From Actinomycetota bacterium (GTDB lineage: Bacteria > Actinomycetota > Actinomycetes > S36-B12 > UBA5976): DNA of 8,784 nucleotides. The notes beneath the pieces were generated by a model. The model was not told where the DNA came from and did not search any database. It worked only from the letters and a program-made list of their open reading frames with translations. The number at the start of each line of letters is the position of its first letter. Position 1 is the first letter of the stretch. The position numbers and the translations under genes were made by a program. The stretch covers positions 1-8,784 of the forward strand of contig CANKTT010000057.1 in the NCBI GenBank assembly GCA_947486505.1, read 5' to 3'. Positions 1-7,479 of the stretch are shown here, piece by piece.

Positions 1-576
1 GAACGCATGGATAGAAACGTAGCTCGCAAACTGATGGGTTGGAATGAAGATGAATTCATCCTTACACATACTGGAAACATGGGGCTAAAGCAAGACTTAG
101 GGAATGTCATTGAGGCAATAAAACTTGTCAATAACCCAAGCGTCCGACTGATGCTTGTGGGAGATGGCAGTCAGCGTTCAGAATTGGAGGATCTTGCGAA
201 AGGCGAGTTACGAATCCAATTTATGGACTTGGTTTCGGAAGACTTGTACTCTGCCTTGCTTGCAGCCAGTAACGTGCTACTTATCAACGAAGCGCCTACG
301 GTTACCGACATGTCGTTGCCATCCAAGTTAACGTCATATGAAGCGTCGGGTGGGACACTACTTGGTGCAGTGGTTCAAGGTGGGAATACATCGAACGCGC
401 TCAACATTGTTTCAGGCTCATACCAAGTGAGAGCGGGTGACCCGGATGCCTTAGCAGCGCACATAAGTGATCTTGCTGATCACAGCGGAATTTCCAATCC
501 TTCAGACGTAAAACCTATTGTCCTCGAGATTGATGCAATTCGTAACTTTCGAGTTAATTGGGCAGTTAATTTGTAA
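1..576 (+). CDS. GT4-family glycosyltransferase, WcaI/WbuB-like, C-terminal part (5' end outside window)
   Basis: The frame is open from base 1 and ends at TAA 574-576, giving 191 visible residues. The gene is cut by the window edge, so the ATG at 7 is probably internal. The visible part is the nucleotide-sugar-binding half of a GT-B enzyme. HTGNMGLKQDL (residues 23-33) matches the 'GNxGxKQ' segment that opens this domain in WcaI/WbuB-type transferases. MLVGDGS (51-57) is the following strand and loop. LPSKLTSYEASGG (106-118) is where this family has 'PSKL..Y.ASGRPV'. The usual Arg-Pro is replaced by Gly-Thr here, which is odd because this loop lies beside the donor. AGDPDAL (145-151) is a typical late element. 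The role would be adding a sugar to a lipid-linked glycan on the cytoplasmic face of the membrane. Donor and acceptor cannot be told. It converges on the next gene, with 54 bp between the two stop codons. Confidence 0.85.
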   Translation, partial: ERMDRNVARKLMGWNEDEFILTHTGNMGLKQDLGNVIEAIKLVNNPSVRLMLVGDGSQRSELEDLAKGELRIQFMDLVSEDLYSALLAASNVLLINEAPTVTDMSLPSKLTSYEASGGTLLGAVVQGGNTSNALNIVSGSYQVRAGDPDALAAHISDLADHSGISNPSDVKPIVLEIDAIRNFRVNWAVNL

Positions 577-606
577 CTGGAGAAGCGTACTAATCGAGTG
601 GTTTCA

Positions 607-625
607 AATTACTTTTTTTGTAATT
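607..625. repeat. AT-rich inverted repeat with T7 loop in a convergent intergenic gap
   Basis: AATTAC (607-612) and GTAATT (620-625) are perfect 6-bp arms around seven T residues. The repeat lies between two convergent stop codons (574-576 and 631-633). The stem is weak, with one G-C pair, and no T-tract follows it in the plus direction, so it is not a convincing intrinsic terminator. I record it only as a structural element of this otherwise empty 54-bp gap. Confidence 0.35.
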
Positions 626-630
626 ATAGG

Positions 631-1734
631 TTATTTCATAGCTAGTGCGTATACGTGTTTCAATTGCCCCACTATCTGGGACATAGAAAAATCAGCCCTT
701 GAAAGCTGAACGGCTCTGTTCGAGTAAAGTTCGAGGTCAGCGCACATAGTCCGCACAGCCAACGCAAGGTCTTCAGGGCTCCCATTGGTAACCATTCCCG
801 CCCCGCTTTTTGAAATGTAAGGCGAAAGCCCACATGTTTCTGTTATTACAACGGGAACACTCATAGACAAGGCTTCTAAAATAATCATCGGAAATGGTTC
901 ATTTACTGAAGGTAGCACCAGTATTTTTGTTTGAGTGAGAAGTTTGAGTACACCACTGTGATCTAAAGCCCCTAAATAAGAAATTCGGTCTCCCAGTGTC
1001 GTTTCACGGATTGCCTTTAGCGTGTGCGCAAGCTTTCCTTCATCAGCACCGGCTATTCGAAATTCGTATTCATTATTTTCATCTCCAAGAATTGAAGCCA
1101 TCTCTACAAATTTGTCTGGATTTTTCCGATCTTGCAGCCTCGATATGAAAGAAATAAATTTGGCATTTTGGATTCTATCAACGTCACTTTCGGGCACGCC
1201 GTTGGGCAAAAATGACAATTCTGCATGTTGATCTCGTGATACTGCTTTGATGTCTTTTTCTTCAGTTGGCGTTAAATACAGAATTCGTTTCGCTCGACGC
1301 AGGAGCCTTCTGGTAGCAAGTCCATCGAGGATTCTTCCAAGAAATTTGCTCGTTGGGTCGATCATTCCATGGCCTTGAATTACGAACGGAATTCCGCGAA
1401 CCACTGCTATGAGTCCGACAGGGAGAGTTATCAAGTCCCGCGCAAGATGAATATGAACAACGTCGAAATCGGTGACCTTGCGCCAGGTCCAAACCCAGAG
1501 TTTCCAAGAAAACATACCACTGAACCCGAGCCTGGCATGAATACTATGCACGGGAAAAAGTTGACAGGGGACTCCTTCAATAATGTCAGTCTTTGGTATG
1601 CCCTTACTACCTGCAAGAATTACAACTGAGTTGCCCTTATCGTTGAGTTCAGCTGCCAAATTCAAAGCAACTCGAACAGGTCCACCAAAAGCATTGTCTG
1701 CACTGTGCAATGTAACAACGTGTAAGATTTTCAT
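631..1734 (-). CDS. GT4-family glycosyltransferase
   Basis: This 367-residue protein is complete and has the usual length for a GT4 enzyme. The N-terminal Rossmann domain carries a GGP motif (17-19), as in GT4 proteins that start with a Gly-rich acceptor-side loop. It also has DVVHIH (91-96) and GHGMIDP (121-127), the latter a well-known signature of this group. The C-terminal donor domain starts near PNGV (177-180), followed by FISRLQDRKNP (196-206) with the basic residues expected to contact the nucleotide diphosphate. The EX7E motif is E279 to E287 in NEPFPMIILEAL. There is no signal peptide, so it should be a cytoplasmic or peripheral membrane enzyme that transfers a sugar in glycan repeat-unit assembly. 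The start ATG (1732-1734) overlaps the stop of the upstream acyltransferase in an ATGA, which implies translational coupling. No strong ribosome binding site precedes it, which fits that view. The sugar specificity is unknown. Confidence 0.92.
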   Translation of the reverse strand: MKILHVVTLHSADNAFGGPVRVALNLAAELNDKGNSVVILAGSKGIPKTDIIEGVPCQLFPVHSIHARLGFSGMFSWKLWVWTWRKVTDFDVVHIHLARDLITLPVGLIAVVRGIPFVIQGHGMIDPTSKFLGRILDGLATRRLLRRAKRILYLTPTEEKDIKAVSRDQHAELSFLPNGVPESDVDRIQNAKFISFISRLQDRKNPDKFVEMASILGDENNEYEFRIAGADEGKLAHTLKAIRETTLGDRISYLGALDHSGVLKLLTQTKILVLPSVNEPFPMIILEALSMSVPVVITETCGLSPYISKSGAGMVTNGSPEDLALAVRTMCADLELYSNRAVQLSRADFSMSQIVGQLKHVYALAMK

Positions 1735-2270
1735 TCTGGCTCGCGTAACTCTCGGATTTTGCCATTAATCTGCATACTTAAATCTGGCAGGTTACTCCGC
1801 ACGACTTCACCAGCAGCAACAACCGAACATCTGCCTATATTCACACCGGGCAATACCGTGGCGCGGGCCCCAATCCATGCACCGCTATCAATAGAGATAG
1901 GCGCGTTTCGATAAGGAAAGTCTGCCTTGCGATGGTCATGGGATCCCGTGCAAAGCATGACCCCTTGAGAAATGCACACATCATTCCCAATCGTGATTGG
2001 CTCTAGATTGATAATGCGAAGCCCTTCGCCTAGCCAACAATTACTTCCAACGGTCAGCTTCCACGGCCACATAATGCGCACGTCATTTCGAATGAATGCT
2101 GTAGCACCAACATTTGCGCCAAAAAATCTGAGAAGGGAGGTTCTCCATCTATTGGGACACCAAAATCGCTGAAAGATCAAGAAAGAAGTAGCAAACCAAA
2201 GTGCCTGCCAAATTTTGTTTCGTCCGCGGTCGTATCCTGCGGAATCAAATCTTGCTAAATTACGCCCCAT
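1731..2270 (-). CDS. WcaF-like hexapeptide-repeat O-acyltransferase
   Basis: The protein is a left-handed beta-helix acyltransferase of the WcaF/NodL/LacA type and probably acetylates a sugar hydroxyl of the polysaccharide using acetyl-CoA. From ATG 2268-2270 it has 179 residues. The family's N-terminal helix region is seen as NLARFDSAGYDRGRNKIWQA (4-23). Hexapeptide turns run through IGNDVCISQG (94-103) and IGARATVLPGVNIG (133-146). The predicted catalytic His is H111 in TGSHDH (108-113). A longer frame opens at 2354, but its extra 28 residues have no counterpart in the family. The 2270 ATG has AAGGA four bases upstream, and the longer version would overlap the start of the divergent pseudogene. 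I therefore prefer 2270. The C-terminus is slightly compact, with MQINGKIREL (166-175) where relatives have a 'GNPAK' stretch. It is the first gene of a two-gene unit with the downstream glycosyltransferase. Confidence 0.88.
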   Translation of the reverse strand: MGRNLARFDSAGYDRGRNKIWQALWFATSFLIFQRFWCPNRWRTSLLRFFGANVGATAFIRNDVRIMWPWKLTVGSNCWLGEGLRIINLEPITIGNDVCISQGVMLCTGSHDHRKADFPYRNAPISIDSGAWIGARATVLPGVNIGRCSVVAAGEVVRSNLPDLSMQINGKIRELREPE

Positions 2271-2344
2271 ACTGTCCTTGTTCTCATGCTTAATCAGAGA
2301 GGTTATCAGATCTTGTTTATCGCAAATATTGGTAGGTTGATGTT
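2271..2344. other. divergent intergenic gap between acyltransferase and decayed glycosyltransferase
   Basis: These 74 bp separate two divergent starts, so both promoters would be expected here or nearby. GTAGG at 2332-2336 sits eight bases before the TTG start of the plus-strand pseudogene and looks like its ribosome binding site. AAGGA on the minus strand serves the acyltransferase. I could not find a -35/-10 pair with acceptable spacing on either strand. Confidence 0.4.
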
Positions 2345-3367
2345 TTGGAAGCAAAAGTGGTCCTCCTCTCCAACTACTTTAGCCCCTACAGGAATGCGTT
2401 ATGTTTCCCACTCTCCAAGGTTTTGCCCCTAGAGGTTCGCCACGCCGCAAACAGTGATGCTGGCCGTGGCCGGCAAATTAGCGGTCAGTCAGAAGTTTCT
2501 TATCAACCCAACTTCTGTAACTTGTGGTCGACTAATTGGTCAATGAGCGATTATTGGTTGCCTAAAAAGAAATGGGTAGATCTCAAAGACGAGAATGGAG
2601 TTGTAACAGGTGCGCAGGAAATGCCAGGTTGCTGGTTTGTTGTTGCGAAAGCCAAGCGCCTCGGTGCTAAAAAGTTGGATTCTATGTATCCACACCAGAA
2701 ACCCAATCCTTCACTGGTGGTCCCATTGCCAAACTCAGAACAAAGCACTTCTTGAATCTGGATGCTGTAGTGACTGCAGGCGGTGCGCCACACAGGCGTT
2801 GTTAAACATCGGCGTCAAGTCCAAACATGTCTTTCAAGGGTGCAAGGTGGTTGATCATGCTTGGTGGAATGAGCAAGCAAATAAGTTGCGGACCCAGCTA
2901 ACGTGGCAAGTTGGGCATTCGTATCTTTGCGTTGCGGAATTGAACGAACGCAAAGGCATCATGGACGTGACGATAGCTTTCCACATGCGCTTTAAGCCAG
3001 ATGACACGCTTAGAAAAGTGGGTAAAGGTCCGCTTCGTTCCAAATTGCAGACTCTAATGAACACTCTTCATATTTATGAAAGTGTAAATTTGGTTGGTGC
3101 TAAATGTGGATCGAATTTAGCAAATGAATACAGTCGTGCTCAAACACTTGTACTTGAGTCGCACAAGGAGGGCTGGGACTTGTGATTAACGAAGCTTTGG
3201 CTTGCGGACTTGGTATGGTTAGCGCTGAAAATTGTGGGGCCGTTCGTGATGTTCGAAGTATGGTGGGAGTTTTTGTCTTCGAAGAATCATTAGAAAATCA
3301 CAGCTCAGCCATCGCCCACAACGTGGACTTGATCAGAGATGCGTCGTCAGGTTGGCTTCGCCATTAG
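2345..3367 (+). pseudogene. GT4 glycosyltransferase pseudogene, three -1 frameshifts
   Basis: A full-length glycosyltransferase can be read only by changing frame three times. Frame 1 starts at TTG 2345 (VVLLSNYFSPYR) and runs to about 2681. At 2681-2683 it must drop one base to continue as YVSTPETQSFTGGPIAKL and NLDAVVTAGG. At 2785-2787 a second base is missing before ATQALLNIGV. At 3177-3178 a third is missing: TGGGA stands where TGG-GGA would encode the expected EGWGLVINEAL. The stop is TAG 3365-3367. The rebuilt protein aligns almost gap-free with the gene immediately downstream, for example NEYSRAQTLVLES against EEYAQANTLILAS, and keeps the EX7E glutamates. Some conserved positions have changed, such as GAQE where the paralogue has GGWE and GRQ where it has RAW, which favours true decay. 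The C-terminal tail beyond VFVFEES no longer matches. Sequencing error remains possible, although the six complete neighbours are uninterrupted. Confidence 0.88.
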
Positions 3368-3439
3368 AAAATCTTGGGCAGAGAATCTTACGATTTGTCC
3401 TATTATTAAATGGTGCTCTGATACGGTAATATCTCTATA

Positions 3440-4555
3440 GTGCTTATAAATCATTCTCCGCTAGATTCATCTCAGACGATTAGTGTTCTCTGGATAACAA
3501 ATATTGCCAACCCTTATCGAATTCCAGCCTGGCGGGCACTTGGGGAACAAGTGAATCTAACTATGGCGCTACTCGCTCGGTCTGAGCCTAATCGGGCGTG
3601 GAACTTTTCAGAGGAACAAATTGGGTTGAAAACGGTATTCGTAGGCGCACCTGTTTTTCGATCTGGAGAGATGTCCATTTATTGGCCTAATAGAAAACTT
3701 CGTAAGTTGCTCATGCAAGATCTTGACGCTGTGATTCTGGGGGGATGGGAGTCACCCGCATATCTTTATTCACTCTGGATCGCTAAAAGAAGGGGTTTAA
3801 AGACCATTAGTCATTATGGTTCGACTGATCAATCTCACAAATATAGATCTGGTCTGGTTAAACTGATGAGATCCTGGTTTTACCGAAATTTGGATGCACA
3901 CGTGACTTATGGAATTGAAGCGACAAAATCTCTTTTGGCGATGCAGGTGCAACCAGAGCGCATCGTGACCGGCTTTAATTCAGTGGACCATGATTATTTT
4001 CAAGACAGCGTGAGCGCCATTCGCGCCAGTCACGTGAATCAAATCACAGACGGCCATGCCTTTCTTTACGTAGGTCAACTAATTAAACGCAAAAACATCG
4101 ATAGCGTTATTCGAGCCTTTTCCTCAATGTGTAAGGACTTTGATTCGCTTCGCATTGTAGGCTCTGGCCCTGAGGAAGAATCTTTGAAGAGTTTAGTGAT
4201 TGAATTAGGCCTCGTCAATCAGATTGTTATGGCGGGACCAAAAGCAAGAGAGGCACTGTTGGAAGAATACGCGCAGGCAAACACGCTCATCTTGGCATCA
4301 ACAAATGAGGTTTGGGGACTGGTTGTGAATGAAGCATTAGCAAGTGGACTAAAAGTCGTAGTTAGCGAAAGCTGCGGCGCGGCTACTGATGTAGAAGGAA
4401 TGCAAGGGGTTTACCTCTGCGACACCTCTGTTGCCAGCATCGAAAAAGCAATGCTATCTAGTGCGCAAGAGGGTAAAGCGCCAATTAAAACACCATCAAT
4501 ATTGCAACGACGGCCTCGGGAACTTGCTGATGACTTGAGTCAGGCCCTGCTTTAG
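3440..4555 (+). CDS. GT4-family glycosyltransferase, intact paralogue of the upstream pseudogene
   Basis: This 371-residue protein opens at GTG 3440. The only in-frame codons back to the stop at 3419 offer no better start, and no clear ribosome binding site is visible. The N-terminal domain starts with VLWITNIANPYRIPAW (16-31) and carries GGWESPAYL (101-109) and HYGSTDQS (125-132). The donor domain follows, with FLYVGQLIKRKNID (208-221), the Arg/Lys of which should hold the nucleotide phosphates. IVGSGPE (239-245) is the next element, and the EX7E pair is E290 and E298 in NEVWGLVVNEAL. No signal peptide is seen. The enzyme is expected to act at the cytoplasmic membrane face in repeat-unit assembly, with unknown sugar specificity. 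It follows the pseudogene by 72 bp on the same strand, and the two look like an old tandem duplication: about half of the residues match around EX7E. It stands alone between convergent and decayed genes, so it probably has its own promoter. Confidence 0.93.
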   Translation: MLINHSPLDSSQTISVLWITNIANPYRIPAWRALGEQVNLTMALLARSEPNRAWNFSEEQIGLKTVFVGAPVFRSGEMSIYWPNRKLRKLLMQDLDAVILGGWESPAYLYSLWIAKRRGLKTISHYGSTDQSHKYRSGLVKLMRSWFYRNLDAHVTYGIEATKSLLAMQVQPERIVTGFNSVDHDYFQDSVSAIRASHVNQITDGHAFLYVGQLIKRKNIDSVIRAFSSMCKDFDSLRIVGSGPEEESLKSLVIELGLVNQIVMAGPKAREALLEEYAQANTLILASTNEVWGLVVNEALASGLKVVVSESCGAATDVEGMQGVYLCDTSVASIEKAMLSSAQEGKAPIKTPSILQRRPRELADDLSQALL

Positions 4556-4742
4556 CTTTCAACCAGTTAAATCGCATTAAGATATTTTAAAGTAAAGCAA
4601 GTACGATCAAATCCAGACACTTGGGTAAGTGGTAATGATAAAGAATTAAAATTTACAGAACAACGCCTTTTGCTCGAGAGACACGACTCTGCGACAACTA
4701 CCTCTTTAAGGTTAGTTGAGTGATCGACTTTTTACCCTAGGA
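4556..4742. other. 187-bp convergent intergenic region
   Basis: This gap lies between the stop of the plus-strand glycosyltransferase and the stop of the minus-strand polymerase gene. It is AT-rich and holds no believable open frame. Its right part contains the hairpin and T-tract annotated separately at 4714-4733. Just upstream of that, AACTACC (4696-4702) can pair with GGTTAGTT (4710-4717) with one bulged base, giving an alternative fold that would compete with the terminator stem. Confidence 0.5.
4714..4733 (+). terminator. candidate intrinsic terminator with GTGA tetraloop
   Basis: AGTTGA (4714-4719) pairs with TCGACT (4724-4729), with one G-T wobble, around the loop GTGA. GTGA fits the GNRA class of stable tetraloops. 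A T-tract runs directly on from the stem (TTTT 4730-4733, or five Ts counting the last stem base). The orientation serves the glycosyltransferase that stops at 4555, about 160 bp upstream. Read on the minus strand no T-tract follows, so it would not terminate the polymerase transcript. The stem is short, so confidence is moderate. Confidence 0.45.
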
Positions 4743-6080
4743 CTAGTAAGGAACGGCGCTTGAATGTCCATCGCTTCTTTCTGAACTTAACACGCCCCCA
4801 AATTGGGATCCACGAATTTTGTTAGATTCCCACATTGAGTTGATAAAATATGAAACTATCCAAAGAATGATAATGGACCACGACAGTCTCAACCACATCC
4901 TAGATGAATATTGGATTCCAAGAAGCATCAAAGCTGCAAAACTACCGCCGCTCAATAATTTAATGAGAGTTCCCGTTGTCGACGTTGAAGAACGGCTAAG
5001 AAGCCTTCCGGCCATCAGTGAAAGTATGCCCACAAAAAGTAGTGCTCCCGTGGGTCCGAGGCCTCCGTAAAGTTGACCAGCTGTTGCAAGTGGCACCCAA
5101 ACGTAAGGATAAAGCCTTTCTGCGTAATCTGAAGAAAATATAGCTGAACTTGTTCCGGCACCAATAATGGGATTGAAGTTTTTAAGAAGCAGTCCGAAGG
5201 TGGAGTATTGAGACGAATTTGCAATTACGGGCACACATGTTAATAACGACGCGGTTACTAACTGCAATGCGTCAAGCAAATACTGAAGTCCGCTTGTAAA
5301 AAAAAGTTGGATTTGATCAGCAACAAGTTTGGGGAGCCTTGCGACACCAAGCGGTTCGCTCCGTGCAGATTGGCTGACGTTAAAAAAAATTGATGTCACA
5401 ATAATACCAAGAATGACTATCAATGAGTCCCTGAGATACTTGCGGCGAAGTCGTGCCACAAGCACTACAAATAAACCACCGATTGAAATCACGGCAACGC
5501 GAGACCCTGTGCCCAGAATGCATAGGGACCAGACAGCGTGGAAGGACATCGCAAGAACCATTTCTCGGCGTGTTTTTGACGATGCGACCAGATAGAGAGA
5601 AATTCCAATCCCAGGCAAGAGGAGTGCACTAGCAATACGCTGCACAAGCCCAATCCCATTCGTATTCAGGTAGAGGTCGCTATAAACAATAGAAGTTCCT
5701 TGACCGATTAGGTAAAACAGAAAAATAAGGCAAAGAACCAAAAAAAGCTTCGACCTAGTATCTTTTTGGAGATTCACTAAATTCTGCCTGTCCACATTTT
5801 CCATATTTATTAGATAAATGTTTCCGAAACTAGCCCCGCATGTGTAGAAAAGCATTATCGAGCGAAACTCTGCAATTTCTTGCTGGCTTAGCGCCCAGAA
5901 ACCTATAAGGCCAACCCCTCCCGCTGGCCGTGCCCAATCCCAAATACTCGGCCCAAGTAGGGCGAGGAGTGAGAGAAATGTTGCACATAAAGGTATTACC
6001 TTTGCAGCGCCTTTGGCGTGCCTAAAAAGCACAATAAGGTTTATAAAGAGGAGTAAAGATAACAGAAATACAACACCCAC
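4743..6080 (-). CDS. Wzy-type polysaccharide repeat-unit polymerase (O-antigen polymerase-like membrane protein)
   Basis: This 445-residue polytopic membrane protein has about eleven to twelve hydrophobic segments. Examples are residues 3-19, 28-44, 74-91, 111-127, 150-166, 174-190, 195-210, 218-234, 267-286, 331-357, 376-391 and 400-413. After a pair of helices comes TGSRVAVIS (191-199), resembling the 'GSRG' stretch common in O-antigen polymerases. A large hydrophilic loop lies between about 286 and 330 and ends in RLYPYVWVPLATAG (322-335), as in Wzy proteins. Wzy families share little sequence, so the call rests on topology, these short motifs and the flippase next door. An O-antigen ligase-like role is the main alternative. 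The start is GTG 6078-6080, the only start codon after the in-frame stop upstream, with GGAAAGG about eleven bases before it. It would join repeat units on the outer face of the membrane. It lies 143 bp downstream of the flippase gene on the same strand. Confidence 0.75.
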   Translation of the reverse strand: MGVVFLLSLLLFINLIVLFRHAKGAAKVIPLCATFLSLLALLGPSIWDWARPAGGVGLIGFWALSQQEIAEFRSIMLFYTCGASFGNIYLINMENVDRQNLVNLQKDTRSKLFLVLCLIFLFYLIGQGTSIVYSDLYLNTNGIGLVQRIASALLLPGIGISLYLVASSKTRREMVLAMSFHAVWSLCILGTGSRVAVISIGGLFVVLVARLRRKYLRDSLIVILGIIVTSIFFNVSQSARSEPLGVARLPKLVADQIQLFFTSGLQYLLDALQLVTASLLTCVPVIANSSQYSTFGLLLKNFNPIIGAGTSSAIFSSDYAERLYPYVWVPLATAGQLYGGLGPTGALLFVGILSLMAGRLLSRSSTSTTGTLIKLLSGGSFAALMLLGIQYSSRMWLRLSWSIIILWIVSYFINSMWESNKIRGSQFGGVLSSERSDGHSSAVPY

Positions 6081-6223
6081 TGTTTTGTAAACCTTTCCGC
6101 CTTACAGTCAGATTGAGCTGACGCCATGCTCTCATCATAGTAAGTCTTAATTTACAAGTGGTATTACTTGAGGACTCATTACTCAACGATCTATCGATAC
6201 TGATGTCAAATTAACGTTCATGC
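6081..6223. other. 143-bp gap between flippase and polymerase genes
   Basis: The gap separates two minus-strand genes. It contains two short inverted repeats: GTCAG/CTGAC (6107-6111 and 6118-6122) and CAAGT/ACTTG (6155-6159 and 6166-6170), each with a six-base loop and no T-tract. On the minus strand it also has a perfect TTGACA (6204-6209) and a TATGAT (6134-6139), but these are too far apart to act together. A separate promoter or an attenuating structure for the polymerase gene is possible but not shown. Confidence 0.35.
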
Positions 6224-7453
6224 CTACAATCGTGTTCGATTTGATTTACCATTTACTGTCAGTGCGAAAAACATGTACAAACCGGATGTACACAAACCTA
6301 AAATAAGTGCCAGCGGGCCAGCGAAAGAATAATTCATTATGGAAGCGAGGAAGAAAAGCGTCGAAAATTGGGTCAATAGAAGCAGAATCTGTCCCCGCAA
6401 GGCGTACTTTTGCATCCGCAAAGCTACGAGCAAGGAGACGAGGAATGTGCAAATAACAGATGCTATCGACGCGAATCCGACGAGTCTGAGCATTGGACCA
6501 ACAAATCTGTAGCTATCTCCAAGCAGAAGTGGTGCAAGCCAGTTACCAAATACCGCAAGTGACGTGGCTGCGAGCAGGGAAAGCGAAAGTTGTAGTTTTG
6601 TCGAATTCGAAAGATTAAGAGCCTCACGCAAGTTTTTGGCCTTGGACCACCTGATGTATTCAACTGTTATAGCTGTTTGCGCCAAAATTTCTGTAGGTTG
6701 CCCTAGTTTATAAACTGCACCGTAGTTGCCCGTGATTGTTGTGCCTGACAGAGCTGTCCAAATAGCGATATCCAATCCTTTCAGTTGTGTGAGAATTGGA
6801 ATCCAAGCGATGCTTCCACTTCTACTCCAGTGGTTATTTACTTGGATTGTATGTTTGCGTTTTTCAAGTCGCGAAAACCTTCGGGTTATGGCCAATAGAT
6901 TTATCGTTCCAATGATTTGTCCCAATGCAATTAATCCGACAAAAAATGCAGGAAGAAGTTCCGGCGCGAAGTTTTGGCAAATTGGAAGAGTTAGCAGCGG
7001 GAGTCGGTAAACAAAATTATTTTGGGCGATCGACCCAAAGTGACCGTCGGAACGCAATAAGACTTGACTGGCTTGAAAACTTTGCAAAGAAAATACCGCT
7101 AGTCCAGTAAAGATACAGATTGCGATCGGAATATATATGGCAAGTAAAAGTGCAGTTGCCGCACCAAACACCGCAGCAACAATTATTTGATTACGGAATA
7201 GTGAACGCCATAAGTTTCCCTCTATGCGCCCCGCACTTAATTCACGAGTGTAAAATGAGTTCGTACCCCAATCGGCAAAAGTGACCGCAATAGGTATCAC
7301 GGATATTGCGATTGCGACCGGTGCGAATTGCGATGGCAGTAATTGACGAGCAACGTAGATTATGGCAATTCCGTATAGAAGCTGGCTCCAGATATTTGAA
7401 TATGCAAGAGACATTGATTGTGAAGTAATAAATTTCTTGAATGGGTGTGACAT
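6224..7453 (-). CDS. Wzx-type polysaccharide flippase (MOP superfamily)
   Basis: This 409-residue membrane protein has the size and pattern of a Wzx/RfbX lipid-linked oligosaccharide flippase, with around twelve hydrophobic segments. Residues 20-40 form the first helix, followed by the ARQLLPSQFAPVAIAIS stretch (35-51), which matches the 'A..L....G.y.....' pattern after helix one in this superfamily. ADWGTNSFYTREL (60-72) corresponds to the conserved 'D.G......r.l' region. The cytoplasmic stretch at 191-210 is rich in Arg and Lys. LLGDSYRFVGPMLRLVG (310-326) matches the 'lfG..Y......l..l' motif ahead of the last helices. It would flip the undecaprenyl-linked repeat unit outward. The start ATG (7451-7453) lies only 26 bp after the gmd stop and has a weak ribosome binding site, so the two genes are probably co-transcribed. 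Confidence 0.85.
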   Translation of the reverse strand: MSHPFKKFITSQSMSLAYSNIWSQLLYGIAIIYVARQLLPSQFAPVAIAISVIPIAVTFADWGTNSFYTRELSAGRIEGNLWRSLFRNQIIVAAVFGAATALLLAIYIPIAICIFTGLAVFSLQSFQASQVLLRSDGHFGSIAQNNFVYRLPLLTLPICQNFAPELLPAFFVGLIALGQIIGTINLLAITRRFSRLEKRKHTIQVNNHWSRSGSIAWIPILTQLKGLDIAIWTALSGTTITGNYGAVYKLGQPTEILAQTAITVEYIRWSKAKNLREALNLSNSTKLQLSLSLLAATSLAVFGNWLAPLLLGDSYRFVGPMLRLVGFASIASVICTFLVSLLVALRMQKYALRGQILLLLTQFSTLFFLASIMNYSFAGPLALILGLCTSGLYMFFALTVNGKSNRTRL

Positions 7454-7479
7454 GTTTTATTCTTAAGCGCGTTGACTAA

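Noticed and set aside
607..625. Intrinsic terminator between the convergent glycosyltransferase genes
   Set aside because: The stem is almost all A-T and the T run is in the loop, not after the stem. It is kept only as an inverted repeat.
518..709. Small 63-residue plus-strand membrane protein with a hydrophobic stretch
   Set aside because: It overlaps the ends of two real genes in other frames, has no ribosome binding site, and its hydrophobicity comes from the T-rich gap.
2551..3064. Minus-strand open frames inside the pseudogene (80 and 69 codons)
   Set aside because: They resemble no family and lie opposite the recognisable glycosyltransferase sequence, so they are antisense shadows.
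2345..3367. Programmed frameshifting to express the broken glycosyltransferase
   Set aside because: Three separate shifts would be needed, and none of the sites has a slippery heptamer. Gene decay is simpler.
3374..3406. Promoter for the intact glycosyltransferase from TTGGGC and TATTAT
   Set aside because: TATTAT (3401-3406) is a fair -10 box, but the spacer to TTGGGC is 21 bp, which is too long. A promoter is needed somewhere here but I cannot place it.
6134..6209. TTGACA and TATGAT as a minus-strand promoter for the polymerase gene
   Set aside because: The two boxes are about 64 bp apart. Neither has a partner at 15-19 bp spacing.
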